A stretch of 64,000 nt of DNA from Halopseudomonas sabulinigri (GTDB lineage: Bacteria > Pseudomonadota > Gammaproteobacteria > Pseudomonadales > Pseudomonadaceae), in assembly GCF_900105255.1 (NCBI RefSeq), contig NZ_LT629763.1, positions 2,914,001 to 2,978,000 on the forward strand, in the 5' to 3' direction. The notes under the pieces are model-generated. The model was not told where the DNA came from. It ran no database searches and saw nothing but the letters and a program-made list of their open reading frames with translations. Positions 14,962-24,780 of this stretch are shown here, piece by piece. The translations under genes were made by a program, and so were the position numbers. Position 1 is the stretch's first letter. Every line of letters begins with the position of its first letter.

Positions 14962-15426
14962 CTAAAGCGCGCCCCCATACCCCAGCTGTCGCCACGCTTC
15001 ATAAATAAGAATTGCTGCGCTGTTCGACAGATTCAGGCTGCGGCTGTCAGGGCGCATGGGGATGCGCAGCACCTGGTCCGCGGGCAACGCCTCACGCACC
15101 TCAACTGGTAGGCCGCGACTCTCTGGGCCGAACAGAAACAGGTCACCGGCAGCGAACTGAACCTCGCTGAAGTTCTGCGTGCCCTTGGTACTCAAGGCAA
15201 AAACGCGATTGGGTTCCACCGCTTGCAGGCAGGCATCGAGGTTGGGATAGGTTTTGACCGCGGCAAACTCGTGGTAATCCAGCCCCGCCCGGCGCAGGCG
15301 CTTGTCATCCAGCTCAAAGCCCAGCGGTTCGATCAGGTGAAGTTGGCAGCCGGTATTGGCGCACAAGCGAATGATGTTGCCGGTATTGGGCGGAATTTCG
15401 GGTTCAAGCAGGGCGATATGAAACAT
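14962..15426 (-). CDS. trmL: tRNA (cytidine/uridine-34-2'-O)-methyltransferase TrmL
   Basis: A 154-residue SPOUT methyltransferase that 2'-O-methylates the wobble base of tRNA-Leu isoacceptors. The start is ATG at 15426 ([20 protein letters not shown]), the conserved family N-terminus; the frame stays open further upstream only because it runs through a 7-base repeat. Knot motifs are visible: [22 protein letters not shown] and [18 protein letters not shown]. It is flanked on both sides by members of one 7-base repeat family. Confidence 0.93.
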   Translation of the reverse strand: MFHIALLEPEIPPNTGNIIRLCANTGCQLHLIEPLGFELDDKRLRRAGLDYHEFAAVKTYPNLDACLQAVEPNRVFALSTKGTQNFSEVQFAAGDLFLFGPESRGLPVEVREALPADQVLRIPMRPDSRSLNLSNSAAILIYEAWRQLGYGGAL

Positions 15427-15473
15427 GGTAAAGGCATCAAGCTGGCAGCGGGAGGGCAGTTTAGGCTCGCGTA

Positions 15474-15515
15474 GCCGCAAGCCGCAAGCCGCAAGCCGCA
15501 AGCCGCAAGCCGCAA
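15474..15515. repeat. Six tandem copies of the 7-mer GCCGCAA
   Basis: Six perfect GCCGCAA units stand just upstream of trmL. Related 7-base units (CAAGCTT, CAAGCCT, CAAGCTG) are found at 14812-14836 on the other side of the gene, and GCTTCCA units at 15615-15628. Confidence 0.9.
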
Positions 15516-15647
15516 GCTAGAAGCTAGAGGCGGTCCGAGTAGGGGCGGGTGTTGGTATTGGGCGGGTGGCTAAAGATAACGGCTGGCAGCCTAAAGCGCT
15601 CCGGGCTGGGTTTGCTTCCAGCTTCCAGCTGCTTTTCAATCGCCCAT

Positions 15648-15688
15648 AAAAAAAGGCGACCCCAGCCTGCCTGAACCGAGGTCACCCC
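15648..15688 (-). terminator. Rho-independent terminator of ntrC
   Basis: On the minus strand the imperfect stem GGTGACC/GGTCGCC (one G-T pair) is followed by a run of T. It lies about 57 bases after the ntrC stop. Confidence 0.7.
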
Positions 15689-15744
15689 AAATACACCCAT
15701 TAGTCATTTAGCATCAAGCGTGCCAGTTTTACTCCGGGCGTACT

Positions 15745-17187
15745 TTATTCGCTTTCGTCGTCGTCGGAGCCGTCCACATTCATGCCCAGTTCCTTGATCT
15801 TGCGGGTCAGGGTGTTGCGGCCCCAGCCCAGTAACTGCGCGGCATCGCGGCGTCTGCCGGCGGTGTGTTTGAGGGCCGTTTCGATCATGATGCGCTCGAA
15901 CGCGGGTACCGCAATGTCCAGCAGGTTGGTCACGCCGCGGGCCAGTTCCTGGTCGGCCCAGGTGCGCAAACCGTGCTCCCAGTGGCCATCCGGCGCACTG
16001 TCCTGGTGCTGGGTGAGCATTTCTGGGGGCAGGTCTTCTATCAACACCTCGCGGCTGGAGGCCATGACGGTGATCCAGCGGCAGGTGTTTTCCAGCTGGC
16101 GTACGTTGCCCGGCCACGGCAGGTTGCGCAGGTAGTCCTGGGTTTGCTGTTTGAGCACCTTGGGTTCAACGGCCAGCTCCTGCGCTGCCTTGGCCAGAAA
16201 GTGCTGGGCCAGTGCCGGGATGTCTTCGCGGCGTTCGGCCAGCTTGGGAATATGGATGCGAATCACGTTGAGGCGGTGGAATAGATCCTCACGGAACTTG
16301 CCGGCCTGTACCAGGCCTTCGAGATTCTGGTGGGTAGCGGCGATGATGCGCACGTCGACCTTGATCGGCGTGTGTCCGCCCACGCGGTAAAACTCGCCAT
16401 CGGCCAGTACGCGTAGCAATCGGGTCTGGGTTTCCGCTGGCATGTCGCCGATTTCATCGAGAAACAGAGTGCCGCCATCGGCCTGCTCAAAGCGGCCGCG
16501 GCGCTGCACGCTGGCGCCGGTAAAGGCGCCTTTCTCGTGGCCGAACAGCTCGGACTCCATCAGATCCTTGGGGATTGCGGCCATGTTCAGGGCAATGAAG
16601 GGGTTGCGCGCGCGCGGGCTATGGCGGTGCAGCGCGTGCGCCACCAGTTCTTTACCGGTACCGGATTCGCCGTTGATCAGCACGGTGATATTGGAATGGG
16701 AAAGCCGGCCGATGGCGCGAAACACTTCCTGCATGGCCGGGGCTTCGCCAATGATTTCCGGCGTCCGGGTCTGATCCAGCTCCTCTTCCTGCGATTCCTG
16801 TTCGTAGGTGTGGGCCAGTGCGCGGCGTACCAGGGCTACGGCTTCGTCGACGTCAAAGGGCTTGGGCAGGTACTCGAACGCGCCACCCTGGTAAGAGGCG
16901 ACCGCGCTGTCGAGGTCCGAGTGCGCCGTCATGATGATCACCGGCAGCTTGGGGTGGCGTTCACGAATGCTGGCCAGCAGATCAAGACCGCTGGTGCCGG
17001 GCATGCGGATATCACTGATCAGCACATCCGGGTGTTGGCGCTGCAGGCGTGACAGAGCGGCGTCTGCGCTGTCGAAGCTCACCGGCTCCATGCCTTCCTG
17101 TTGCAGGGCCTTCTCCAGAACCCAGCGAATGGAGCGATCGTCATCGACGATCCAGACATTTTCAGCACGATTGGGTGAGCGGGTCAT
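15745..17187 (-). CDS. glnG: NtrC, nitrogen regulation sigma-54 activator
   Basis: A 480-residue NtrC (NRI). The receiver has VDDD and phosphoacceptor Asp59 (LISDIRMPG). The AAA+ domain shows Walker A GESGTGKE, the sigma-54-contacting GAFTGA loop and Walker B LFLDEIGD. The C-terminal Fis-type helix-turn-helix is GRRRDAAQLLGWGRNTLTRK. Phosphorylated by NtrB under nitrogen limitation, it activates sigma-54 promoters such as that of glnA; matching sites are visible upstream of glnA here. A 165-base gap separates it from ntrB, wider than usual. Confidence 0.96.
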   Translation of the reverse strand: MTRSPNRAENVWIVDDDRSIRWVLEKALQQEGMEPVSFDSADAALSRLQRQHPDVLISDIRMPGTSGLDLLASIRERHPKLPVIIMTAHSDLDSAVASYQGGAFEYLPKPFDVDEAVALVRRALAHTYEQESQEEELDQTRTPEIIGEAPAMQEVFRAIGRLSHSNITVLINGESGTGKELVAHALHRHSPRARNPFIALNMAAIPKDLMESELFGHEKGAFTGASVQRRGRFEQADGGTLFLDEIGDMPAETQTRLLRVLADGEFYRVGGHTPIKVDVRIIAATHQNLEGLVQAGKFREDLFHRLNVIRIHIPKLAERREDIPALAQHFLAKAAQELAVEPKVLKQQTQDYLRNLPWPGNVRQLENTCRWITVMASSREVLIEDLPPEMLTQHQDSAPDGHWEHGLRTWADQELARGVTNLLDIAVPAFERIMIETALKHTAGRRRDAAQLLGWGRNTLTRKIKELGMNVDGSDDDESE

Positions 17188-17352
17188 AAATCAGTTCTCC
17201 AGTTCCGGTGCAGCCGGCAGGCAGTTGAGACAAGGCTCGTTAATCAATGACAGCGAACTCGCGCGCCGGTGGCGGCTTGATTCGGTATCAGGCTAGGGCG
17301 GCGGGGCAGAAGCCCGAATCGACGCGCTGGGTAAACTTTGTTGCAAGGCAAA

Positions 17353-18444
17353 TCAGTCACTTATGTCCTTTTCCAACGGCAGGAACAGGGTGAAGGTGGT
17401 GCAGCCCGGTTCGCTGTCACATTCGATCAGGCCCTGATGCTGGCCGATGATGTTCTGCGTGATCGACAGCCCCAGGCCAGTGCCTTCGGCGCGGCCACTG
17501 ACCATCGGGTAAAAGATGCTTTCGACGATGTCCGAGGGGATGCCGGGGCCGTTGTCGATCACTTCCAGGCGGCAGACCAGGCGGTAGCGGGTCTGGCCGA
17601 TGGTGAACTGGCGCAGCGCCCGGGTACGCAGGGTAATACAGCCCTGCTCCAGCGGGCGGTGCTCGGCAATTGCCTGCATGGCGTTACGGACGATATTGAG
17701 CAGCGCCTGAATCAGCTGCTCGCGGTCGGCATTGATGTCCGGGATGCTGGGGTCATAGTCGCGCTTGAGCTTGAGTACGCCCTGGGTTTCGGCCTCGATC
17801 AGGCTGCAAACCCGCTCGGTGATCTCATGAATGTTGATCGGGCGCAGCGCCGGGGGGCGATAGGGCCCGAGCATGCTGTCGACCAGATTGCGCAGGCGGT
17901 CAGCCTCTTCGATGATGACGTCGGTGTAGTCCTTGAGCGACTCCTCCGGCAGCTCGCGGGCCAATAACTGCGCCGCGCCGCGAATCCCGCCCAGTGGGTT
18001 CTTGATCTCGTGGGCCAGGCCGCGTACCAGCACCTTGGTGACTTCCTGCTTGGACAGTTGCGCCTCTTCCTTGGTAATGCGCAGCAGCCGATCACGCGGG
18101 TATAGCTCGATCAGCAGCCAGTTACGATTAGCAGCCATGATGGGGGTTACCGAGTAATCCACCATCAGCGTCTGCCCGTTGGTCAAACTCAGCTGCGCTT
18201 CGCGCTTGGTAAAGGGGTGGGCGTTCTCTACCGCGTTGTGGAGTGATTCCAGAGCGGCGGCGGTGTCGGTAAACAGTTCACTCACCGGCTGCTGGAACAC
18301 CCGTTGGCCGCTGACTGCCAGCAACATTTCCGCCGCCGGGTTCATGAAGCTCAGGCGCAAGTCGCCATCGAGCAAGAGCACGGCGGTGGTCAGGTTGTCG
18401 AGGATCTGGCGTAAAAATCGATCAGGCAGCATAGCTATATCCAT
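17353..18444 (-). CDS. glnL: NtrB, nitrogen regulation histidine kinase/phosphatase
   Basis: A 363-residue cytoplasmic kinase (NRII) with an N-terminal PAS domain (TTAVLLLDGDLRLSFMNPAAE), the phosphoacceptor GLAHEIKNPLGG (His145 from the chosen start) and an HATPase domain (DNGPGIP, GTGLGLSI). It phosphorylates or dephosphorylates NtrC in response to PII protein. Starts at ATG 18444 or 18432 are both possible; neither has a strong Shine-Dalgarno sequence. It lies upstream of ntrC in the same direction. Confidence 0.93.
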   Translation of the reverse strand: MDIAMLPDRFLRQILDNLTTAVLLLDGDLRLSFMNPAAEMLLAVSGQRVFQQPVSELFTDTAAALESLHNAVENAHPFTKREAQLSLTNGQTLMVDYSVTPIMAANRNWLLIELYPRDRLLRITKEEAQLSKQEVTKVLVRGLAHEIKNPLGGIRGAAQLLARELPEESLKDYTDVIIEEADRLRNLVDSMLGPYRPPALRPINIHEITERVCSLIEAETQGVLKLKRDYDPSIPDINADREQLIQALLNIVRNAMQAIAEHRPLEQGCITLRTRALRQFTIGQTRYRLVCRLEVIDNGPGIPSDIVESIFYPMVSGRAEGTGLGLSITQNIIGQHQGLIECDSEPGCTTFTLFLPLEKDISD

Positions 18445-18726
18445 GGTTTGGGCAGAGAAATGCAAGAAGCGAACCAATTCGGGGCGCAAATGCGGCGCTC
18501 GGGTTTTTCTTTTGCTCCTTTGTGTGGCTTTCCGCTGCAGTGCTCGACGGGCGTAGCTGCACGCCTTGAATTAGGCGCCTTCAGCGTGTACTGCGCGGTC
18601 GTGACGTTAGGCTTAGCCGGCCCTCTGTGGTGGCACTAGGATGGCATTGGCAAAAGCTGCGCCAACCTTTGGCGCACGAATTGGAGCCTGCAACAGGGAG
18701 TATGCACAAAAATAGTGCGTAGCGCT

Positions 18727-18752
18727 GGCGCGGCGGTTGATACTGCCGCGCC
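18727..18752. terminator. Hairpin downstream of the DUF4124 gene
   Basis: The perfect inverted repeat GGCGCGGC/GCCGCGCC with a 10-base loop lies just past the stop of the minus-strand DUF4124 gene. There is no T-run, so its terminator role is only likely. Confidence 0.45.
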
Positions 18753-18760
18753 GAGGGGGG

Positions 18761-19420
18761 TTAATTACTGCCGGGGTTCGCGGGTGGCTTGGGCACGTTC
18801 GGTGCGGTAGGCGCTGCGGGCGCCATCGGCGCCTGATTCGGGTTGCCCACCCGGCCAGGCTGATTCAACGAGGTGCGCTGGACGTGGATGGTGACCGGCT
18901 CGCTGGACAGCAGTACCTGTCCTTTGGTGTCCATGATCACGGCGCTCACCTCGTGGCTGCCGCGATCCAGGTTCGGCAGGGTCAGGGTGGCGGTAGGTTG
19001 GCCGCTGCCGGGAATCGCCTGTTCATTCAAGTTGCCATCGACCTGGGCGCGCAACAGGCTGCCCATGCGCAGCGGCGGATCTACGCTCACGGTGAGGGTT
19101 ATGTTGCCATCGTTGGCCCGCACGGCGGTATCGTTGGGGGGGCTGGTAATGGTCAGGCTGCGGTATCCGGCGCTGCTGGCGGCGCTGGTGCTTGCGTTGC
19201 TGTTATCGTTGTTGCGGGATTCGAACGCCGGAATAGGCTTGGGCGGCTCGATGCTGTTGGTGGGGCCAACCTCGACTTTGGTGGACTTGGGGTTGGGCTG
19301 ATCAGAGTAAATCCGATTGCCCTGTTCGTCCGTCCACGTATACACATCGCTGGCTGCCGCACTGACGCTGATGCCGCTGAGTAATAGCAGCGACAGGGCA
19401 ATGCCTGACTTTTTCAACAT
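18761..19420 (-). CDS. DUF4124-domain exported protein
   Basis: A 219-residue protein with a perfect AGGAG ahead of ATG 19420. It has a signal peptide (residues about 1-23, ending AAA), then the DUF4124 motif VYTWTDEQGNRIYSDQP. A Ser/Asn-rich linker leads to an immunoglobulin-like region (ITSPPNDTAVRANDGNITLTV) and a Pro-Ala-Asn-rich C-terminus. The function is unknown; a cell-envelope location is inferred. A gene of this family sits between glnA and ntrBC in many pseudomonads. Confidence 0.85.
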   Translation of the reverse strand: MLKKSGIALSLLLLSGISVSAAASDVYTWTDEQGNRIYSDQPNPKSTKVEVGPTNSIEPPKPIPAFESRNNDNSNASTSAASSAGYRSLTITSPPNDTAVRANDGNITLTVSVDPPLRMGSLLRAQVDGNLNEQAIPGSGQPTATLTLPNLDRGSHEVSAVIMDTKGQVLLSSEPVTIHVQRTSLNQPGRVGNPNQAPMAPAAPTAPNVPKPPANPGSN

Positions 19421-19519
19421 GGTCTTTTCTCCTGGGGGCCATCGCCCATCCTTGCAGTACTCTTTATAGCCCGAGAGCAGGCCTCCCGCCATCGCCCTGT
19501 GGCTCCGGGCGACAGGCGT

Positions 19520-19552
19520 AAAAAAAGGGCGCCCGAAAGGGCACCCTTTTTT
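19520..19552 (-). terminator. Bidirectional Rho-independent terminator after glnA
   Basis: A stem of GGGCGCCC against GGGCACCC with a short loop is flanked by an A-run on one side and a T-run on the other. It stands about 20 bases after the glnA stop. Confidence 0.88.
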
Positions 19553-19574
19553 GACTACCGGGCTTGCGCCAGGT

Positions 19575-20978
19575 TCAGCAGCTGTAATACAGGTCGTATT
19601 CCAGCGGGTGAACGAAGGTGCGAACCTTGATCTCTTCGGCGCTCTTGAGCTCCATGTAGGCGTCGATGAAGTCATTGGTGAAGACATCGCCCTTGGTCAG
19701 GAACTCGCGGTCAGCGTCCAGAGACTCCAGTGCCTCTTTCAGGCTACCGCAAACCTGTGGGATCTGATTCGCTTCTTCCGGCGGCAAGTCATACAGGTTC
19801 TTATCGGCAGCATCGCCAGGGTGGATCTTGTTCTGGATACCGTCCAGGCCAGCCATCAGCAGTGCCGCGAAGCACAGGTAGGGGTTGGCAGCCGGATCAG
19901 GGAAGCGTGCTTCGATGCGGCGGGCTTTCGGGCTGGAAACGTAAGGAATACGGATCGAGGCGGAACGGTTGCGGGCGGAGTACGCCAGCATGACCGGAGC
20001 TTCGAAGCCAGGGACCAGACGCTTGTAGCTGTTGGTAGACGGGTTGGTGAACGCGTTCAGTGCCTTACCGTGCTTGATGATACCGCCAATGAAGTACAGG
20101 GCAGTGTCGGAAAGGCCGGAGTAGCCTTCGCCAGCGAAGGTGTTCTTGCCGTCTTTGGCGATAGACATGTGTACGTGCATACCGGAGCCGTTGTCACCGT
20201 ACAGTGGCTTGGGCATGAAGGTAGCGGTCTTGCCGAAAGCGTCGGCAACGTTGTGTACGCAGTACTTCAGGGTCTGTACTTCGTCGCCCTTGGCTACCAG
20301 CGTGTTGAACATGACGCCGATTTCGTTCTGACCAGCAGTTGCCACTTCGTGGTGATGAACTTCGATGGTCAGGCCCATTTCTTCCATGGCATTACACATG
20401 GCAGTACGGACTTCGTGATCGTGGTCGACCGGAGGAACCGGGAAGTAACCACCTTTAACGCCAGGGCGGTGGCCCTTGTTGCCAGTTTCGAAGTCGCCGT
20501 CAGTGTTCCAGGAGGCCTGCTCGGAGTAGATCTTGAACATGGAGCCAGAGATGTCGGACTTGAACTTCACTTCGTCGAAAACGAAGAATTCAGGCTCTGG
20601 GCCAACAAAGACGGTGTCACCGATGCCGGTGGACTTCAGATACTCTTCGCAACGCTTGGCGATGCCGCGTGGGTCGCGCTCGTAGCCTTGCATGGTAGAA
20701 GGCTCGATGATGTCGCAAACCAGGATCAGAGTAGGCTCTTCGGTGAAGGGGTCCATGACCGCGGTGCTGTCATCGGGCATGAGGATCATGTCGGAAGCTT
20801 CGATGCCTTTCCAGCCAGCAATAGAGGAACCGTCGAACATCTTGCCTTCTTCGAAGAAGTCATCTTTGACATCACGAGCAGGCATAGTGACGTGCTGCTG
20901 CTTGCCTTTGGTATCAGTGAAGCGCAGGTCAACCCACTTCACGTCATACTCTTTGATCAGTTGCATCGTTTTCGACAT
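19575..20978 (-). CDS. glnA: Glutamine synthetase type I
   Basis: A 467-residue GSI-beta enzyme that makes glutamine from glutamate, ammonia and ATP. The ATG at 20978 follows GGAGG. Visible motifs are the latch/active-site segment [13 protein letters not shown], the glutamate/ATP site [17 protein letters not shown], and NLYDLPPEE, whose Tyr is the usual adenylylation site. A sigma-54 promoter and NtrC boxes lie upstream (see separate entries), so expression should rise under nitrogen limitation. ntrB and ntrC lie downstream in the same direction. Confidence 0.97.
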   Translation of the reverse strand: MSKTMQLIKEYDVKWVDLRFTDTKGKQQHVTMPARDVKDDFFEEGKMFDGSSIAGWKGIEASDMILMPDDSTAVMDPFTEEPTLILVCDIIEPSTMQGYERDPRGIAKRCEEYLKSTGIGDTVFVGPEPEFFVFDEVKFKSDISGSMFKIYSEQASWNTDGDFETGNKGHRPGVKGGYFPVPPVDHDHEVRTAMCNAMEEMGLTIEVHHHEVATAGQNEIGVMFNTLVAKGDEVQTLKYCVHNVADAFGKTATFMPKPLYGDNGSGMHVHMSIAKDGKNTFAGEGYSGLSDTALYFIGGIIKHGKALNAFTNPSTNSYKRLVPGFEAPVMLAYSARNRSASIRIPYVSSPKARRIEARFPDPAANPYLCFAALLMAGLDGIQNKIHPGDAADKNLYDLPPEEANQIPQVCGSLKEALESLDADREFLTKGDVFTNDFIDAYMELKSAEEIKVRTFVHPLEYDLYYSC

Positions 20979-21072
20979 GGTTTCCTCCAAAAGGAATCGT
21001 TTGCCAGGCATCTGGCCTGGCGCCTCTTTAATTCGAGCGGATCGGGTCCGCACATCGGTTGCATTACAAGTG

Positions 21073-21088
21073 AGCAAAAGGTGTGCCA
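21073..21088 (-). promoter_or_regulatory. Sigma-54 (-24/-12) promoter of glnA
   Basis: Read on the minus strand the sequence is TGGCAC, five bases, TTGCT, the exact sigma-54 consensus form. It predicts transcription starting about 80 bases upstream of the glnA ATG. Confidence 0.9.
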
Positions 21089-21149
21089 TTTCGGAGCATG
21101 GCCCGAAAGGCCCATTCTTGCCGGGCTTTGCTCAAAAAAGCGTCAAAGC

Positions 21150-21177
21150 GCACCATTATGGCGCACCTATTAAGTGC
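21150..21177 (-). promoter_or_regulatory. Two overlapping NtrC-type boxes
   Basis: GCAC-N7-GCGC at 21150-21164 and GCAC-N7-GTGC at 21163-21177 match the NtrC dyad. Their centres are about 70-85 bases upstream of the -24 element, a normal enhancer distance. The first copy has one deviating base. Confidence 0.75.
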
Positions 21178-21192
21178 AGATGCTGGGATCTA

Positions 21193-21209
21193 TGCACTTT
21201 TTTGGTGCT
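21193..21209 (-). promoter_or_regulatory. Distal NtrC-type box
   Basis: A GCAC-N7-GTGC dyad lies here, flanked by T on both sides, about 110 bases upstream of the -24 element. Together with the proximal boxes it forms an enhancer like that of glnAp2 in enteric bacteria. Confidence 0.75.
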
Positions 21210-21289
21210 ATGCCTGTGTGGATGCTGCCGCGCGCCCCGCTACCACTCTAGGGTATAATGCGAGGCTTTGCGCACCTTACACCAATCCC

Positions 21290-22747
21290 ATGAAACTGAT
21301 CATCAAATTCTTCCCCGAAATCACCATCAAATCCCGCCAGGTGCGCAAGCGCTTCGTGGCCCAGCTGAAAGCGAACCTGAAGCGTCTGTTGCGCGATATT
21401 GACCCGGATGCCCGGGTCAATGGCAATTGGGATAGCCTGGAGGTCAACCTGGGCGCTGATCCGGCGTTGCAGCAGCGCTGCATTGAGCGGCTGAAAAACA
21501 CGCCCGGCATAGCGCATTGTCATGAGGTGCACGAATACCCTTTGGGCACGCTGGATGAGCTGGCAGAGCTGTGTGTCGCCACGCTGGGCGAGCAGGTGCG
21601 TGGCAAGTGGTTTTCGGTACGCTGCAAGCGCGTAGGGACGCATGATTTCAGCTCGCAGGATGTCGGCATCAAGGTCGGTAGCGCGCTGAATCAGCGCTGC
21701 GGCGCTGCCGGGGTTTCGCTGAAGGCACCCGAGGTCGTGGTGCAGATTGAGATTCGTAATGAGCGGGTGTTCCTGATCCAGGCACGACATCAGGGCATGG
21801 GTGGTTTCCCGCTGGGCACCATGGAGCCGGTGTTGAGCCTGCTTTCTGGTGGCTTCGACTCTACCGTAGCCAGCTACCAGATGCTGCAGCGTGGCCTGTT
21901 GCCCCACTTTGTGTTCTTTAACCTGGGTGGTCGCGCCCATGAGTTGGGCGTGCGCCAGGTTGCGCACTATTTGTGGGAGCGTTATGCCGCCAGCCATCGC
22001 CTGCGCTTCGTCAGCGTGCCCTTTGAAGGGGTGGTTGCGGAAATCCTGCAGAACGTGGAAAACAGCCAGATGGGCGTGGTGCTCAAGCGCATGATGCTGC
22101 GCGCCGCGGACCGAGTGGCTTACCGCCTGAATATCGATGCGCTGGTCACCGGCGAGGCCATCGCTCAGGTCGCCAGTCAGACCCTGCCCAACCTGAGCGT
22201 GATCGACAACGCCGCTGAACGCTTTGTGATCCGCCCGCTGATCACCACCGCCAAGCTGGATATCATCGATACCGCGCGGCGCATTGGCACATTGGAGTTT
22301 TCCAGCAGCATGCCGGAGTACTGCGGCGTGATCTCGGTGGGCCCGGCCATCCGTACTACGCTAGCCAAGGTAGAAGAGGTTGAGGCCTGCTTTGATTTTG
22401 ACGTGCTCAAGGAAGCGGTGCAGAACGCCAGTTACAGCGATTGCAGTGAGCTCGATCAGGTGCCGGAGGGCGGTGCTGAGGTCGAGGTGGTAAGTACCGC
22501 ATTGGCTGGGCAGGTGGTACTCGACATCCGTCCCCCCGACGAGCAAGAAGCGCGGCCGCTGAAGTTGGACGGCGTCGAGGTCAAACCGGTGCCGTTCTAT
22601 AGCCTGAGCAGTGCTTTCGCAACGCTGGATGATTCGCGCGCCTACCTGTTGTATTGCGAAAAGGGGGTGATGAGCCACCTGCATGCGCAATATTTACTCG
22701 ATTCCGGGCACGGCAACGTGCGAGTGCTGCGACTGCCGAAGCAGTGA
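21290..22747 (+). CDS. thiI: ThiI, tRNA 4-thiouridine / thiazole sulfur transferase
   Basis: A 485-residue ThiI. The start is ATG 21290 (MKLIIKFFPEITIKS), although the frame is open further upstream. It has an N-terminal ferredoxin-like/THUMP region, the PP-loop SGGFDST (nt about 21847-21867) that adenylates tRNA U8, and a C-terminal rhodanese domain with the persulfide cysteine in LLYCEKGVMS. A TATAAT -10 element stands at 21254-21259. It faces away from glnA, so its promoter shares the intergenic region with the NtrC boxes. Confidence 0.95.
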   Translation: MKLIIKFFPEITIKSRQVRKRFVAQLKANLKRLLRDIDPDARVNGNWDSLEVNLGADPALQQRCIERLKNTPGIAHCHEVHEYPLGTLDELAELCVATLGEQVRGKWFSVRCKRVGTHDFSSQDVGIKVGSALNQRCGAAGVSLKAPEVVVQIEIRNERVFLIQARHQGMGGFPLGTMEPVLSLLSGGFDSTVASYQMLQRGLLPHFVFFNLGGRAHELGVRQVAHYLWERYAASHRLRFVSVPFEGVVAEILQNVENSQMGVVLKRMMLRAADRVAYRLNIDALVTGEAIAQVASQTLPNLSVIDNAAERFVIRPLITTAKLDIIDTARRIGTLEFSSSMPEYCGVISVGPAIRTTLAKVEEVEACFDFDVLKEAVQNASYSDCSELDQVPEGGAEVEVVSTALAGQVVLDIRPPDEQEARPLKLDGVEVKPVPFYSLSSAFATLDDSRAYLLYCEKGVMSHLHAQYLLDSGHGNVRVLRLPKQ

Positions 22748-22852
22748 GCCTGCAGTTACCTGAAAAGCACCGCTGGGCAGTTTTTCTGCCTGTTAGCGCG
22801 GTGCAATTGGGCCTGGGCGTGCAAAAAACATACACTGTCACGTCCGGGTCTG

Positions 22853-22858
22853 TATAAT
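22853..22858 (+). promoter_or_regulatory. Likely -10 box of typA
   Basis: A TATAAT hexamer occurs 56 bases ahead of the typA GTG start. No convincing -35 element is seen at the right distance. Confidence 0.5.
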
Positions 22859-22914
22859 GCCCACCTCTTTTTTCCAGTTAGCCGGCCAGTGCCGCGCCAT
22901 CCAGGACGTCCATA

Positions 22915-24726
22915 GTGATCGAGAATCTCCGTAATATCGCCATTATCGCCCACGTTGACCACGGTAAAACTACCCTGGTTGATGCCCTCCTGCGCCAGTC
23001 CGGCACGCTGGACCGCAAGGAGCTGGACTCTGAGCGCATCATGGACTCAAACGACCAGGAAAAGGAACGCGGCATTACCATCCTGGCGAAGAACACCGCC
23101 ATCAACTGGAACGGTTACCACATCAACATCGTCGACACCCCCGGCCACGCCGACTTTGGTGGCGAAGTTGAGCGGGTAATGTCCATGGTTGACTCGGTAC
23201 TGCTGCTGGTTGATGCGGTTGACGGCCCCATGCCGCAAACCCGCTTCGTAACCCAGAAAGCCTTCCAGGCCGGTCTGCGCCCCATCGTGGTGGTAAACAA
23301 GATCGACCGTCCGGGCGCGCGCCCTGACTGGGTGATCGATCAGGTATTCGATCTGTTCGACAGCCTGGGTGCTACCGACGAGCAGCTGGACTTCCCCTTC
23401 GTTTATGCCTCCGCGATCAACGGCATTGCCGGTATGGATCCCGAAGAGATGTCCGAAGACCTGACGCCGCTGTTCCAGACCGTGGTTGACCGCGTGCCGT
23501 CGCCAGACGTCGATCTGGACGGCCCTTTCCAGATGCAGATTTCCGCGCTGGACTACAACAGCTTCCTCGGTGTGATCGGCATTGGCCGCATCCGTCGTGG
23601 CAAGATCAAGGCCAACAGCCCGGTCACCTCAATCGACGCCAGCGGCAAGAAGCGTAACGGCCGTATCCTCAAGATCATGGGTCACCACGGTCTGCAGCGC
23701 GTCGAAGTAGAAGAAGCGCAAGCTGGCGACATCATCTGCATCAGCGGCTTCGATCCGCTGTTCATCTCCGACACCCTGTGCGACCAGCAGAACGTCGAAG
23801 CCATGCCCGCTCTGACCGTAGACGAGCCCACCGTGAGCATGACCTTCCAGGTCAACGACTCACCGTTCGCTGGCAAGGAAGGCAAATTCGTCACCAGCCG
23901 CAACATCAAAGAGCGTCTGGAAAAAGAACTGCTGCACAACGTGGCACTGCGCGTTGAAGAAGGCGACAGCGCTGACAAGTTCAAGGTCTCCGGTCGTGGC
24001 GAGCTGCACCTGTCGGTACTGATTGAAACCATGCGCCGTGAAGGCTTCGAGCTGGGGATTTCCCGCCCGGAAGTGGTTATCAAGGAAGTCGACGGTGAAA
24101 AGCAGGAGCCCTACGAGAACGTCATCATCGACATCGAAGAGCAGCACCAGGGTCCGATCATGGAGCAGATGGGTCTGCGCAAGGGCGATCTGTCCAACAT
24201 GGTCCCGGATGGCAAGGGCCGTATTCGCCTGGAATACACCATCCCGGCGCGTGGCCTGATCGGCTTCCGCAACACCTTCCTGACAATGACCTCGGGTTCC
24301 GGCATCATGACCAGTACCTTCAGCCACTACGGTGCGGTCAAGCTGGGTGATGTGGGCCAGCGTCAGAATGGCGTGCTGGTTTCCATGGCCACCGGCAAGG
24401 CGCTGACCTACTCGCTGGAAACCCTGCAGGATCGCGGCAAGCTGTTCCTGGAGCCGGGTCAGGATATCTATGAAGGTCAGCTGGCCGGTATTCACAGCCG
24501 TGACAACGACCTGGTGATCAACCCGACCAAGGGCAAGAAACTCGACAACATGCGTGCCTCGGGCAAGGATGAAACCATTGCCCTGGTGCCGCCGATCAAG
24601 TTTACCCTGGAGCAGGCGCTGGAGTTCATTGACGACGACGAGCTGGTAGAAGTGACGCCCAAGTCGATTCGTCTGCGCAAGAAGTTGCTCAACGAAAACG
24701 AGCGTAAGCGCGCCAACAAGGGCTAA
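22915..24726 (+). CDS. typA: TypA/BipA ribosome-associated GTPase
   Basis: A 603-residue translational GTPase starting at GTG 22915 ([20 protein letters not shown]). G1 is AHVDHGKTT (residues 12-20), switch [17 protein letters not shown] and G4 [12 protein letters not shown]-like domains III and V and the BipA-specific C-terminal domain follow. BipA acts in 50S subunit assembly, stress and low-temperature growth. It has its own putative -10 and a terminator, so it is likely monocistronic. Confidence 0.96.
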   Translation: MIENLRNIAIIAHVDHGKTTLVDALLRQSGTLDRKELDSERIMDSNDQEKERGITILAKNTAINWNGYHINIVDTPGHADFGGEVERVMSMVDSVLLLVDAVDGPMPQTRFVTQKAFQAGLRPIVVVNKIDRPGARPDWVIDQVFDLFDSLGATDEQLDFPFVYASAINGIAGMDPEEMSEDLTPLFQTVVDRVPSPDVDLDGPFQMQISALDYNSFLGVIGIGRIRRGKIKANSPVTSIDASGKKRNGRILKIMGHHGLQRVEVEEAQAGDIICISGFDPLFISDTLCDQQNVEAMPALTVDEPTVSMTFQVNDSPFAGKEGKFVTSRNIKERLEKELLHNVALRVEEGDSADKFKVSGRGELHLSVLIETMRREGFELGISRPEVVIKEVDGEKQEPYENVIIDIEEQHQGPIMEQMGLRKGDLSNMVPDGKGRIRLEYTIPARGLIGFRNTFLTMTSGSGIMTSTFSHYGAVKLGDVGQRQNGVLVSMATGKALTYSLETLQDRGKLFLEPGQDIYEGQLAGIHSRDNDLVINPTKGKKLDNMRASGKDETIALVPPIKFTLEQALEFIDDDELVEVTPKSIRLRKKLLNENERKRANKG

Positions 24727-24745
24727 GTCCCGAATTGGTAAAAGG

Positions 24746-24780
24746 AAGCCCCGCTCGGGTAAACCCGGCGGGGCTTTTTT
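24746..24780 (+). terminator. Rho-independent terminator of typA
   Basis: The stem GCCCCGC...GCGGGGC contains an inner CGGGT/ACCCG pairing and is followed by six T, 20 bases after the typA stop. Confidence 0.9.

Noticed and set aside
19551-21173. 540-codon plus-strand open frame
   Set aside because: Antisense to glnA, whose conserved motifs, ribosome site and promoter are clear.
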